Below are positions 9,457 through 16,944 of a DNA stretch of 64,000 nt, piece after piece (positions within the stretch are counted from its first letter, which is position 1; each line of letters starts with the position of its first letter). Source of the DNA: Streptococcus oralis (lineage in GTDB: Bacteria > Bacillota > Bacilli > Lactobacillales > Streptococcaceae); contig NZ_CP065707.1 of the NCBI RefSeq assembly GCF_016028255.1, positions 1,627,001 to 1,691,000 of the forward strand. The letters run 5' to 3'. A program made the translations under genes and the position numbers. The notes under the pieces were generated by a model. The model ran no database searches and was not told the DNA's origin. It saw only the letters and a list, made by a program, of their open reading frames with translations.

Positions 9457-9777
9457 ATGAGATATACATTCAAGCAAGTCTTAGATAAGATACAAGACTT
9501 TCTCAGTGGACATGATGAACGAGATTATTCTGAAAACGACTCCCTCATTGCTACAATTGAACAGGCCATCCAGAAAAAAACGGCTGTTCATGTCATACTT
9601 GCTGAGACAAGTTTTACAGGTGATATTATCAAATATGATAGCAGCCGTCAGCAGATTATTGTCAAAAATTTTACAAAAAATGTGACACGTATCATCCGAA
9701 TCACTGATATCAAAAGACTTCGTTTCGTCCCTTCAACTGTACAAACAGCTCAGAAAAATAGATTTAAGAAAGAGTGA
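9457..9777 (+). CDS. Conserved streptococcal hypothetical protein
   Basis: A 106-residue soluble protein that I do not recognise by function. It starts MRYTFKQVLDKIQDFL. The C-terminal half, from about residue 45, has the alternating pattern of a small beta-barrel (VHVILAETSFTGDIIKYD, QQIIVKNF, RIIRITDIKRLRFV), reminiscent of Sm-like or YolD-like folds; this is only a pattern-level guess. The start at 9457 is preferred over ATG at 9451 because the SD AGGGGAG (9443-9449) is 7 bases ahead of 9457 and only one base from 9451. It has its own promoter and a shared terminator. Confidence 0.7.
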   Translation: MRYTFKQVLDKIQDFLSGHDERDYSENDSLIATIEQAIQKKTAVHVILAETSFTGDIIKYDSSRQQIIVKNFTKNVTRIIRITDIKRLRFVPSTVQTAQKNRFKKE

Positions 9778-9800
9778 GATGTTTTTCATCCCACTCTTTT
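9769..9800. terminator. Bidirectional terminator
   Basis: AAAGAGTGAGATG (9769-9781) pairs with CATCCCACTCTTT (9787-9799) with one mismatch and a T5 loop, followed by T-rich sequence; it serves the convergent genes on both sides. Confidence 0.75.
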
Positions 9801-9802
9801 TC

Positions 9803-10141
9803 TTAACGAATTTGTTCAAAATGCAGGTGGACTGCGATATGGTCTCCGTAACCACTTCTCTCCAAATCGCGTTGTAAGCGGTAAGAAATGTAGTGTTCTG
9901 CGATGGTGATATATCCTGCCCCCAACAAACGATTTTCAACCATTGATTGGATCATGCTAATGGTCGCACGTTCTACTTTTGCTTCTTCCAAATCCAAGAC
10001 TACTTTTTTAGTGACTTGAGCTAGGTTTTGACGTAGGTCATCTGTCAAAACATAAACAGTCTGAGCCGCTTTTAGAACAGCTTGGTAGATTTTATCTGGA
10101 TCAAAGTCTGCAACTTCTCCATTACGTTTGATTACTTGCAT
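9803..10141 (-). CDS. Stand-alone ATP-cone domain protein
   Basis: A 112-residue protein that is little more than one ATP-cone: MQVIKRNGEVADFDPDKIYQ at the start is the nucleotide-sensing signature found at the N-terminus of ribonucleotide reductases and in NrdR. After the cone come only about 25 residues (HYISYRLQRDLERSGYGDH), without a zinc ribbon or a catalytic domain. It may bind ATP/dATP and act in trans on a reductase or transcription factor; this is inference. It starts 12 bases after trmD in the same direction and is probably co-transcribed with rimM-trmD. Confidence 0.75.
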   Translation of the reverse strand: MQVIKRNGEVADFDPDKIYQAVLKAAQTVYVLTDDLRQNLAQVTKKVVLDLEEAKVERATISMIQSMVENRLLGAGYITIAEHYISYRLQRDLERSGYGDHIAVHLHFEQIR

Positions 10142-10152
10142 AAGGTTCTCCT

Positions 10153-10872
10153 TTATTCTTTGTTTTCTCTGATTTCAGCCAGCATTTTTTCTTCTTCTGC
10201 TGTTAGTTGATAGTTTTCTAGCAAATCTGGTCTGCGCTCGTAGGTTTTCTTTAAACTCTCATAAAGTCGCCACTGGCGAATCTTCTCATGGTGCCCACTC
10301 ATAAGCACATCTGGAACCACCATGCCTCGATAGTCATAAGGACGTGTGTATTGAGGATATTCGAGCAATCCCGAAGAAAAACTATCGTCCTGATGACTAG
10401 ACTCCTTGCCAATCACTTCAGGAATCAAGCGAACAGTCGCATCAATCATAGTCATAGCCGCCAATTCACCACCAGTCAAGACATAGTCTCCTAGAGAAAT
10501 CTCATCGGTTACCAAGGTCTTGATGCGCTCGTCATACCCTTCGTAGTGACCGCAGATAAAGATCAGTTCCTCTTCTTTGGCCAAATCCTCAGCATAAGCC
10601 TGATCAAACTGTTTTCCAGCAGGATCGAGAAGAATGACGCGGGGATGTTTCTTTTCAATAGCATCAAAGGCATCGAAAATGGGTTGGGCTCGGAGCAACA
10701 TCCCCTGACCGCCTCCGTAGGGCTCATCATCAACATGACGAGCTTTTTCAGCGTATTCTCTGAAATTATGGTACTGGATATCCAAGAGCCCTTTTTCTCG
10801 AGCCTTTCCAACGATTGAGTGCTCAAGCGGAGAAAACATCTCAGGAAAGAGAGTTAAAATATCAATCTTCAT
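10153..10872 (-). CDS. trmD: tRNA (guanine-N1)-methyltransferase
   Basis: A 239-residue SPOUT-class enzyme that methylates G37 of tRNAs reading CNN, preventing +1 frameshifting. [13 protein letters not shown] opens the protein; the knot region includes [24 protein letters not shown] and the characteristic [13 protein letters not shown] (about residues 127-139). C-terminal [11 protein letters not shown] is also typical. It overlaps the end of rimM by 11 bases. There are two adjacent ATG codons (10872 and 10875); 10872 gives the usual length. Confidence 0.97.
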   Translation of the reverse strand: MKIDILTLFPEMFSPLEHSIVGKAREKGLLDIQYHNFREYAEKARHVDDEPYGGGQGMLLRAQPIFDAFDAIEKKHPRVILLDPAGKQFDQAYAEDLAKEEELIFICGHYEGYDERIKTLVTDEISLGDYVLTGGELAAMTMIDATVRLIPEVIGKESSHQDDSFSSGLLEYPQYTRPYDYRGMVVPDVLMSGHHEKIRQWRLYESLKKTYERRPDLLENYQLTAEEEKMLAEIRENKE

Positions 10873-11380
10873 CATCTAGTCCTTCTAAGATTTCCACTTC
10901 GACCCGCTTGTTTGGAATATCAACATTGAGAACTACTGGCGGAATGTAAGGTAAAAGCAAATCTCGCTTACCTTTTCGTTTGACCACCCAGACATCGTTA
11001 GCACCTGGTTGCAGGATTTCCTTGATGGTTCCAATCAAGTTGTCTCCCTCGTAAACATCCAAACCGATAATCTCGTGATAATAGAATTCCCCATCTTCTA
11101 AATCATTTAGGTCTTCCTCAGCGACCTTGAGACTATAACCCTTGTACGTTTCAATCGCATTGATATGGTACATATCTTTGAATTTGATAATGTCAAAGTT
11201 CTTCTGCTTACGATGGCTAGCGATTATTACTGTTTGGACAAACTTATCTTTTTCATCAAATAAAGCCAGCTCTGCTCCTTTTTTAAACCGTTCTTCTGAA
11301 AAATCCGTCACAGACAAGACACGCATCTCACCCTGCAGACCCTGCGTATTAACGATTTTCCCAACATTAAAGTAGTTCAT
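10862..11380 (-). CDS. rimM: 16S rRNA processing protein RimM
   Basis: A 172-residue protein starting [20 protein letters not shown], the RimM beta-barrel signature. The C-terminal PRC-barrel contains [13 protein letters not shown] and [17 protein letters not shown]. RimM assists maturation of the 30S head by binding S19. It lies just upstream of and overlapping trmD, the classic rpsP-rimM-trmD neighbourhood. Here other genes separate it from rpsP. SD GGAGACAAG precedes the ATG. Confidence 0.96.
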   Translation of the reverse strand: MNYFNVGKIVNTQGLQGEMRVLSVTDFSEERFKKGAELALFDEKDKFVQTVIIASHRKQKNFDIIKFKDMYHINAIETYKGYSLKVAEEDLNDLEDGEFYYHEIIGLDVYEGDNLIGTIKEILQPGANDVWVVKRKGKRDLLLPYIPPVVLNVDIPNKRVEVEILEGLDDED

Positions 11381-11453
11381 CTTGTCTCCTGTATCTATTT
11401 CTATCCTTTATTTTATCACGTTCCAGGGATTTTCACAAGTTGGAGAAAATCAG

Positions 11454-12005
11454 CTATAATCCCAAAATTGCTAGTAGTTTCCTCTTTAATGTTAATTTAT
11501 ATTTGAAAGAAGAAATATTTATATTCCCATTATACATATTACTATAAAATGTATACTCCCCAATTTGACCTTGACTTGTCTTCCATTTCATTCTTAAACT
11601 AGGTATAGTCTCAGGTAAATTTGTATGAATCAATAAGCATGTATAATTTTTTAAATTTTTAATTGTATGTATTTTATCTTGAACGATTAAACGATTACTT
11701 TTTGAATCATAGATTAAAGAATAAAATTCTATAATTTCAATATCAACTTCTTTTGGATAAAAAATCAAATGGTTATAATGTTTATCATTTTTATTATGTT
11801 TAAACTCATAAATATGATGAAATCTCGTATGTAAGGAATCAAATTCGATTGGTTTAATTGCCTGAATTTCGATATTATTAATATAGGCCTTATTCTGGAA
11901 ACTAATTTTTAAAATTACACCTATAAAAGTCGAAATCTGTATAATTCGTAATAACCAATCAATATACATCGCCCAGTCTATTTTTAAAAAATAATCAGTG
12001 TTCAA
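11454..12005 (-). CDS. AT-rich hypothetical protein with one membrane helix
   Basis: A 183-residue protein that I do not recognise. One hydrophobic segment (about residues 15-33, WLLRIIQISTFIGVILKI) is followed by a beta-rich domain ending in basic residues (LTLKRKLLAILGL). The sequence is much richer in AT, Asn, Ile and Lys than its neighbours, a sign of recent transfer. Its start overlaps the end of the MazG-like gene by 11 bases, so it is read as an extension of that transcript. The neighbours on either side are ordinary tRNA and ribosome genes. Confidence 0.55.
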   Translation of the reverse strand: MNTDYFLKIDWAMYIDWLLRIIQISTFIGVILKISFQNKAYINNIEIQAIKPIEFDSLHTRFHHIYEFKHNKNDKHYNHLIFYPKEVDIEIIEFYSLIYDSKSNRLIVQDKIHTIKNLKNYTCLLIHTNLPETIPSLRMKWKTSQGQIGEYTFYSNMYNGNINISSFKYKLTLKRKLLAILGL

Positions 12006-12339
12006 TATTTCTCAAATCTCCCTCCAAAAAACTCTCCAAATCTCGTTCATGCTGATACTTAATGGCAGCCTTCTTATCTTTCTCAAAGATGGTTTTGGTT
12101 AGGTCAATATCGTTGATGGTCGCAATTGCGACAGTGTAGTGAATGATATCAGCCAGTTCTTTGGCTAGTTCTTCATTTGAGTCCTGGACACCCTCTTTTC
12201 GACCAGAGCGCCCATTCAAGACCTCGGCTACTTCTCCGACTTCCTCCACTAACTTGATAAAGAGGCCTTCCTCAGTTCGAGATTGCTGGTAATGATCTAG
12301 TAAGTAAGCTTGTAATTGTCTAAACGTTAAATCCTTCAT
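11995..12339 (-). CDS. MazG-like nucleotide pyrophosphohydrolase
   Basis: A 114-residue all-alpha NTP-PPase. The metal-binding pattern is EEVGEVAEVL (about residues 28-37) followed by NEELAKELADIIHYTVAIA (about 54-72), the EExxE...ExxD arrangement of the MazG fold. The C-terminal IFEKDKKAAIKYQHERDL is also family-like. It probably hydrolyses non-canonical or signalling NTPs. The start at 12339 has GAGGAAGAG 3-4 bases upstream and lies just downstream of a terminator, so longer versions of the frame would start inside that hairpin. It is followed by an overlapping AT-rich orphan. Confidence 0.8.
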   Translation of the reverse strand: MKDLTFRQLQAYLLDHYQQSRTEEGLFIKLVEEVGEVAEVLNGRSGRKEGVQDSNEELAKELADIIHYTVAIATINDIDLTKTIFEKDKKAAIKYQHERDLESFLEGDLRNIEH

Positions 12340-12353
12340 CTTCTCTTCCTCAC

Positions 12354-12385
12354 AAAAAAGCGAGACATCTGTCCCGCTTTTTTTA
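12354..12385 (-). terminator. Terminator after khpA
   Basis: On the minus strand GCGGGACA-GA-TGTCTCGC flanked by A and T runs; it sits between khpA and the MazG-like gene. Confidence 0.8.
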
Positions 12386-12622
12386 TTTTTCATCGATAAC
12401 GATTCTTACTTTTTTGTCTTCAGTTGGGACAGAGTAGACAATCGTTCTTATCGCTGAGATAGTGCGACCCTTACGACCGATAACACGACCGACATCGCTT
12501 TGGTCAAGATCCAAGTGATACTCCAAAAACTCTGGTGTGTCTTCAATCTTGATAGTTAAGGCATCAGGTTGTGAAATCAAAGGTTTCACAATCGCAATAA
12601 TGAGATTTTCAATCGTATCCAT
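12383..12622 (-). CDS. khpA: KH-domain RNA-binding protein KhpA
   Basis: A 79-residue single KH domain with the RNA-binding loop [16 protein letters not shown] (about residues 43-58). In pneumococcus the homologue pairs with KhpB and affects cell length and septal growth; that role is from the family. It lies 19 bases after rpsP in the same direction, the usual arrangement, and ends in a strong terminator. Confidence 0.93.
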   Translation of the reverse strand: MDTIENLIIAIVKPLISQPDALTIKIEDTPEFLEYHLDLDQSDVGRVIGRKGRTISAIRTIVYSVPTEDKKVRIVIDEK

Positions 12623-12641
12623 CTGTCAACCTACTTTAAAC

Positions 12642-12914
12642 TTATTTTGAGAATTTAGAATCGTGGAATTTTTTCAATACGCCTTCTTTTGAAAGGATGT
12701 TGCGAACTGTATCTGAAGGTTGAGCTCCATCAGCCAACCATGCAAGAACGCGGTCTTCTTTCAAAGTCACTTGGTTTTCAGCAACAAGTGGGTTGTAAGT
12801 TCCAACTGTTTCGATGAAACGTCCGTCACGTGGTGAACGTGAGTCTGCTACGTTGATACGGTAGAAAGGTTTTTTCTTAGAACCCATACGAGTCAAACGG
12901 ATTTTAACTGCCAT
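12642..12914 (-). CDS. rpsP: 30S ribosomal protein S16
   Basis: A 90-residue protein starting [19 protein letters not shown], the S16 signature, with [16 protein letters not shown] next. S16 is needed for 30S assembly. It is first gene of the rpsP-khpA unit behind a near-perfect promoter. Confidence 0.98.
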   Translation of the reverse strand: MAVKIRLTRMGSKKKPFYRINVADSRSPRDGRFIETVGTYNPLVAENQVTLKEDRVLAWLADGAQPSDTVRNILSKEGVLKKFHDSKFSK

Positions 12915-12979
12915 TTTTTAATGTCTCTTTTCTTATTTTTTATTTCGGTGAAATAGCTAAGCTATTTAGCACATGTTCT

Positions 12980-13007
12980 ATTATAACAGATTTTCGAGAG
13001 GTGTCAA
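12980..13007 (-). promoter_or_regulatory. Promoter of rpsP-khpA
   Basis: On the minus strand TTGACA (13007-13002), a 16-bp spacer and TATAAT (12985-12980) preceded by TGT, an extended -10. Confidence 0.8.
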
Positions 13008-13091
13008 GAAAAAAACTTGACAGAGTTAAAAATTTTTAAATTTTTTAGAAATTTATTAGACTAATAGAGATAAATTAGAAAGAAAAAATTT

Positions 13092-13280
13092 ATGAATACT
13101 ACTTTTGATAACTACCCTGTCAAGCCCTATATCTCTCTTAATCGTGATGTCGAAGCTTGGCTACTAAATCTCAAGCCCGTTCCTAAATGACACATGGACC
13201 TATTAGCAGATGATTTACTAGCAGGAGATATCATTCTCCTATGGAGAATCAACTTTGGCACTTTTACAACCGAAACATGA
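13092..13280 (+). pseudogene. 5' fragment of a split streptococcal hypothetical gene
   Basis: From ATG 13092 the frame encodes ISLNRDVEAWLL and, after an in-frame TGA at 13188-13190, continues in the same frame with HMDLLADDLLAGDIILLWRI up to about GTFTTET. The pattern matches the N-terminal and middle parts of a Firmicute family (often with a SAP domain) whose members read NRD.E.W...LL.GDIILLW, followed by FP.YFE..YGI. The FP.YFE part is missing here but is found at 16948, 3.7 kb away. The gene is therefore broken by a nonsense codon, an insertion and a frameshift. Confidence 0.7.
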
Positions 13281-13648
13281 TTTTAAAAACTCCCATTCGA
13301 ATATGATTCAAAATTCGCTTAAAATCAATGTTTTCCCACTTTTTCAGAAAACAAATTTTCATCTAATTTAAATAACTTTCAATTAAATGGTGTGAACCAT
13401 GAAGTGTTGTAAATGCTGTATTGTAGCTAGTTTTTAACGTTTAGAAAACTACCTAGCTTTACGAGCTTTCTTAAAATCTGGTTTGGAAAGTATGCGTTTC
13501 AGTTGGACTAAAAACAGCGAAATATCAAGGATTTTAAGAACGATATCTACTAATTAATTTATAAAATATGAATTAATAGATTCTAAATAGGGGAATAGTT
13601 TAGGTCTGTAATCATTAAAATAATACACCTAACTTTGGTCACCGTTTT
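13281..13648. other. Gap without intact gene; stranded coding remnant on minus
   Basis: A 368-base gap at the left end of the insertion. On the minus strand 13450-13554 encodes a 34-codon piece ending in ILSKPDFKKARKAR and a stop, closed upstream by another stop. It looks like the C-terminus of a lost gene, but I cannot assign it. Nothing else was recognised. Confidence 0.35.
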
Positions 13649-14230
13649 TTAGTTATTCACTCTTTTTTCAGATAGTGTTTTTAAAGTTATGATGTAAAAT
13701 GTCGCAATTAAAACACTATACATCATAATCGGAGGATAGAGAATTAAGGATAGAATCAATCCCACTCCTTTAATTATTAGGTCAGGTATCAATAACTTTC
13801 TATATTGTGCGGTAGCTTCAAGTAATTCTTTCTGATCTATATTGGGTTTATCAATTACTTTATGTAAAAACCAGTTTGCTACCGTTGAAACAATAACGAT
13901 CAGTCCATAAAAGAGCTGTGCCGTATGGTTCATGAAATGACTACTAACGATTCCAGTAGCATAGGGCATAAATGAAACAAAAAATAAAAGAAACAAATTC
14001 CACCAAACAATTTGTGGGGAAATTTTCTCAACCTTTTCCCATAGTGTGTTTAGTGCCATCCATAACGATCCTAACCAGAAAAAGGAAAGAAAATAAGCAA
14101 AGAAATTTTGCCGTAAATCCCAAAAAGCTTGAAGACTTGGTGTCGTTGGTTTTTCTAATTCTAAGATTAGGATAGTCATTATAATTGCTAGAACCGCATC
14201 TGTCAATGCAATTAATCTATCTTTCTTCAT
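13649..14230 (-). CDS. TMEM175-family (DUF1211) membrane protein
   Basis: A 193-residue protein with about six membrane helices. It opens MKKDRLIALTDAVLAI; the family signature is RxxxFSD near the start of helix 1, and here the FSD position reads LTD. Bacterial TMEM175 proteins are tetrameric potassium-selective channels, so a role in K+ leak or membrane potential is possible. The altered filter-helix motif leaves activity uncertain. It sits alone in the inserted segment, transcribed away from the cad operon's 3' end with AT-rich spacers on both sides. Confidence 0.7.
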   Translation of the reverse strand: MKKDRLIALTDAVLAIIMTILILELEKPTTPSLQAFWDLRQNFFAYFLSFFWLGSLWMALNTLWEKVEKISPQIVWWNLFLLFFVSFMPYATGIVSSHFMNHTAQLFYGLIVIVSTVANWFLHKVIDKPNIDQKELLEATAQYRKLLIPDLIIKGVGLILSLILYPPIMMYSVLIATFYIITLKTLSEKRVNN

Positions 14231-14626
14231 CAGATTACATCACCTTTCATTTTGTAGCATTCTATCTCATCGTATAATATTTATTAATCTTAAATATTAG
14301 ATATTCATTTCATACTTTGAGTACAAACAAGATACACTAAAAAACATGTATCTGTCATATTTTATTTAACTTTAGAAATATTCATCCATCTAATTAATAA
14401 ATATATCATATTTCACAATAAATGACTACTATCAAAGATACATTTTCTTTCAAATTCCTCCCTTTTCAACTTGGCTAACTTGAGCTGCATTACCTAGGTC
14501 GATTTGCTTTAAATTATACTTTTTTCTTAAACATTTGATACGAGTAGGTATTTCTTATGGGAAATTTTCATCAAAAAATTTCATATATAATCCCCTATAA
14601 TCATGGAAAAGTAGTAAAAATAGTTG
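14231..14626. other. AT-rich gap
   Basis: About 400 bases between the TMEM175-like gene and cadX, nearly 70 percent or more AT by eye. No gene, strong hairpin or repeat was recognised. It may contain the TMEM175 gene's promoter (several TATAAT-like sites on the minus strand). Confidence 0.4.
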
Positions 14627-14965
14627 TTATCCTAGTTGATTAAAAAAATCTCTGATTTCCTCATCTTTTATAAAATAATATATAATTTTCCCCTCTCTTC
14701 TAGAGTCCAAGATGTTTTGATTGGCTAGTTTACGAAGATGGTGGGAGGCAGATGCCATACTGAGATTTAGTAAACAGGCTATATCGCAGACACAGAGTTC
14801 TTCGACGGCAAGGAGATAAAAGATGATATTTATCTGTTTATTATCGGTAAATTTTGATAAAATGCGAAGTGATTTTTGGACTTTTTCCTTTTCAAGGTAG
14901 TTCGTTGCGGTTGTAACATTTTGTTGATTTATAATATTCACTTGGCAGATACTATCTTTTTTCAT
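14627..14965 (-). CDS. cadX: ArsR/SmtB-family cadmium-responsive repressor
   Basis: A 112-residue winged-helix regulator. The metal-sensing ELCVCD motif at about residues 56-61 is followed by the recognition helix region SMASASHHLRKL (about 69-80) and the wing DSRREGKIIYYFI. This matches CadC/CadX proteins, which leave DNA when Cd2+ (or Zn2+) binds the paired cysteines. It starts 11 bases after cadD, so the two are co-transcribed and the operator at 15601-15622 would allow autoregulation. CadX-type proteins often lack part of the N-terminal site found in CadC. Confidence 0.85.
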   Translation of the reverse strand: MKKDSICQVNIINQQNVTTATNYLEKEKVQKSLRILSKFTDNKQINIIFYLLAVEELCVCDIACLLNLSMASASHHLRKLANQNILDSRREGKIIYYFIKDEEIRDFFNQLG

Positions 14966-14976
14966 AATTTTTTCTC

Positions 14977-15591
14977 CTAGCCGAACACAGTCCTTAGCAT
15001 GTCAAAGCTGTTGTTTTCAATCAGAATATACATCCCCAATCCTAAATAAACAACGGCAATAAACCATCTGCTATATTTTTCCAAAGTTTCTCCAACAGAA
15101 GGGACTTGTGCCAATTTTTGGGCAGAAAAAACCAAGAGATAAATCATGACTAGAAAGGTAAGTAAAGCCACTATCAAATTCGCTAAATTTAAGGTAATAA
15201 AATATGGGACAAAAACACCAATATTGTCAGCACCACAACTTGCAAAAGTAATCATAGCGACTAGAAAAATCAGGTTTTTATTATCTTTGCGCAAACCATC
15301 TTTTGCAATAGCTTCTCCATCAGAATCTCCTAAAAGCAAAACTTTGAGCCCTAGGAAAATTGGAATCAAACCGAGCAAACCTAAAATCTCTTTACTAGGA
15401 ATATAATTTAAGACAAATGCAAAAAGTAAACTTAGCAATATTAGACTAACAGAGCCTAGAAATTGTCCTAAATAGATGTTAATGATGTCTTTTCTGCTTT
15501 TTCTTTTGGCAAAAAATAACATTAGGATAATAAGTAAGTCTACGGCTGTCCCAGAATACAGGATTATTGAAGTAACAACATTTTGAATCAT
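14977..15591 (-). CDS. cadD: CadD-family cadmium resistance transporter
   Basis: A 204-residue protein with five to six membrane helices. Family-typical stretches are SGTAVDLLIILMLFF near the N-terminus, IYLGQFLGS, and TFASCGADNIGVFVPYF (about residues 113-129) with the conserved Cys in a membrane-embedded site. CadD exports or sequesters Cd2+. ATG 15591 is preferred (GGGGTG SD about 5 bases ahead) over the in-frame ATG at 15603, which overlaps the operator. The cadD-cadX order matches plasmid and chromosomal cadDX operons of staphylococci and streptococci. Confidence 0.88.
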   Translation of the reverse strand: MIQNVVTSIILYSGTAVDLLIILMLFFAKRKSRKDIINIYLGQFLGSVSLILLSLLFAFVLNYIPSKEILGLLGLIPIFLGLKVLLLGDSDGEAIAKDGLRKDNKNLIFLVAMITFASCGADNIGVFVPYFITLNLANLIVALLTFLVMIYLLVFSAQKLAQVPSVGETLEKYSRWFIAVVYLGLGMYILIENNSFDMLRTVFG

Positions 15592-15600
15592 AAAACACCC

Positions 15601-15622
15601 CATTCAAATATATTTTTGAATG
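15601..15622 (-). promoter_or_regulatory. cad operator
   Basis: CATTCAAA-TATATT-TTTGAATG, a perfect 8-bp inverted repeat just ahead of cadD. Its halves match the known CadC operator of staphylococcal plasmid pI258, which also contains CTCAAATA and TTTGAATG half-sites. Confidence 0.75.
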
Positions 15623-15623
15623 A

Positions 15624-15652
15624 ATTTTAACATTAAACTTTGTAGATGTCAA
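15624..15652 (-). promoter_or_regulatory. Promoter of cadDX
   Basis: On the minus strand TTGACA (15652-15647), a 17-bp spacer and TAAAAT (15629-15624). The operator lies immediately downstream, placed to block transcription start. Confidence 0.75.
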
Positions 15653-16115
15653 CTTCAGCTCCATCAAAGTATAGATAAGAAGGTAGAGATTGGACTGAAA
15701 TATAGTGAAATGTATTAAAATTGAAAAAAGAAAAAACGCTTGAAATCAGAGTTTTTCTTATGTATTGATTCGTATTGAATGCTTACTTCACTTCTGTAAA
15801 AATTAACTTCTACACCTACAAAGCTTATTCTGACAGACTTTATAATAGTCTAAGAAAAAAGTAGGGATTCATACAGTATCTAGATTTTCCAAAAATTCTT
15901 TATCATCAAATATTATTAACGAAACTATTCAAACCAAATCCGATGCATTGCTTCAAAGAATTCTTTAGTTGTTTGACTAGCGAAGGCTTTTATTAAAAAA
16001 TTTTTTCAAATAATTGTCTCATTGACACATAAATTCTTGCTTTCCAAATTGAAGTGTGATATATTTATAACATAAAGATTGTTAAATATTTCTAACATAA
16101 GGAAAGGAGTCTATC
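15653..16115. other. Gap with a short coding remnant
   Basis: About 460 AT-rich bases. On the minus strand 15925-16002 reads as a C-terminal piece (FASQTTKEFFEAMHRIWFE then stop) with no start; I cannot name its parent. Upstream of the 16116 gene, TTGCTT and TATATT spaced by 17 bases (about 16037-16065) could be its promoter. No intact gene was seen. Confidence 0.35.
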
Positions 16116-16712
16116 ATGAAAAAAAGTCAAAAAACGGGTGGCCTCATTACAATGATTTCCGCAGCTCTCTTTATTGATTTTACTGTTTTATTTGGTTCTA
16201 ATCTTAGTTGGGGACCCAAGTTAGTTATTGCTGGTATTTCAGTGTTAGGGCAGATTGTAGCTATTTGGGGCTGGCTACATATGAAACCATGGCCTCATAA
16301 GAGTCAGAAAGGTAAGGGAAAGATTATTTTTGACTTGTCTGCTAAGCTTTACACGATACTTTTGTTTGCAGCAAGCATTTTTTATACAGTAGGGATTTGG
16401 GTTGCGACCCCAAGCGAAAGTCCTGGTATTAAAGAATGGATTTTGGGAATTGGCCTCGTTATTGAAGTGATTGTATTTGGTTTTGTCTGTTTGAAAAATG
16501 TCAAGGAAACTCCGGACGAACGCTTTTATGCTAATTTAGCCAAGGCAGCTAGCTTGATGTTTGTTTTTATACTAGGCGCACTGATGATCCTAGCAGTTAT
16601 CATTGGGTATATGGGGTCTCTCACTCTTTACATGGGCCAAATCTTTATTAGCATAGCTGCCTTGATTTGCATATTTGCGGTTGTCTATCTTATCTTAGAA
16701 CGGAGAGGATAA
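16116..16712 (+). CDS. Six-helix membrane protein of unknown function
   Basis: A 198-residue protein with six predicted membrane helices (about 10-32, 36-58, 76-98, 107-125, 146-168, 172-194). I do not recognise a family beyond small Firmicute membrane proteins that travel with a short XRE regulator. GGAAAGGAG lies 8 bases ahead of the ATG. The XRE gene starts 2 bases after its stop, so the two form an operon. Known analogues of such pairs respond to envelope stress or act in bacteriocin immunity; that is inference. Confidence 0.55.
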   Translation: MKKSQKTGGLITMISAALFIDFTVLFGSNLSWGPKLVIAGISVLGQIVAIWGWLHMKPWPHKSQKGKGKIIFDLSAKLYTILLFAASIFYTVGIWVATPSESPGIKEWILGIGLVIEVIVFGFVCLKNVKETPDERFYANLAKAASLMFVFILGALMILAVIIGYMGSLTLYMGQIFISIAALICIFAVVYLILERRG

Positions 16713-16714
16713 GC

Positions 16715-16939
16715 ATGACCAAAGAAAGCAAGATTATTACTAATCTCAAATCTGTTCGTGAGTCCACAGGCATGACCCAGAAGGAGTTAGCCGACCTCAT
16801 CGGCATGCGACGCGAGACAATTCTGCACTTGGAAAATAACCGTTACAATCCTTCGCTGGAAATGGCTCTTAAAATTGCTCAAGTTTTTAATCTGAAAGTA
16901 GAAGACCTCTTTGAACTCAGACAGAAAGAGGAAGCATAA
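16715..16939 (+). CDS. Small XRE-family regulator
   Basis: A 74-residue helix-turn-helix protein: LKSVRESTGMTQKELADLIG is helices 1-2, MRRETILHLENNRYNPSLEM holds the recognition helix and turn, and LKVEDLFEL the last helix. It is of the short type found beside membrane proteins. Start at 16715 is chosen because GGAGAGGAT lies 6-8 bases upstream and the next gene upstream stops at 16712; the longer frame from 16667 runs inside that gene. It probably controls its own operon. Confidence 0.8.
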   Translation: MTKESKIITNLKSVRESTGMTQKELADLIGMRRETILHLENNRYNPSLEMALKIAQVFNLKVEDLFELRQKEEA

Positions 16940-16944
16940 TTCTT

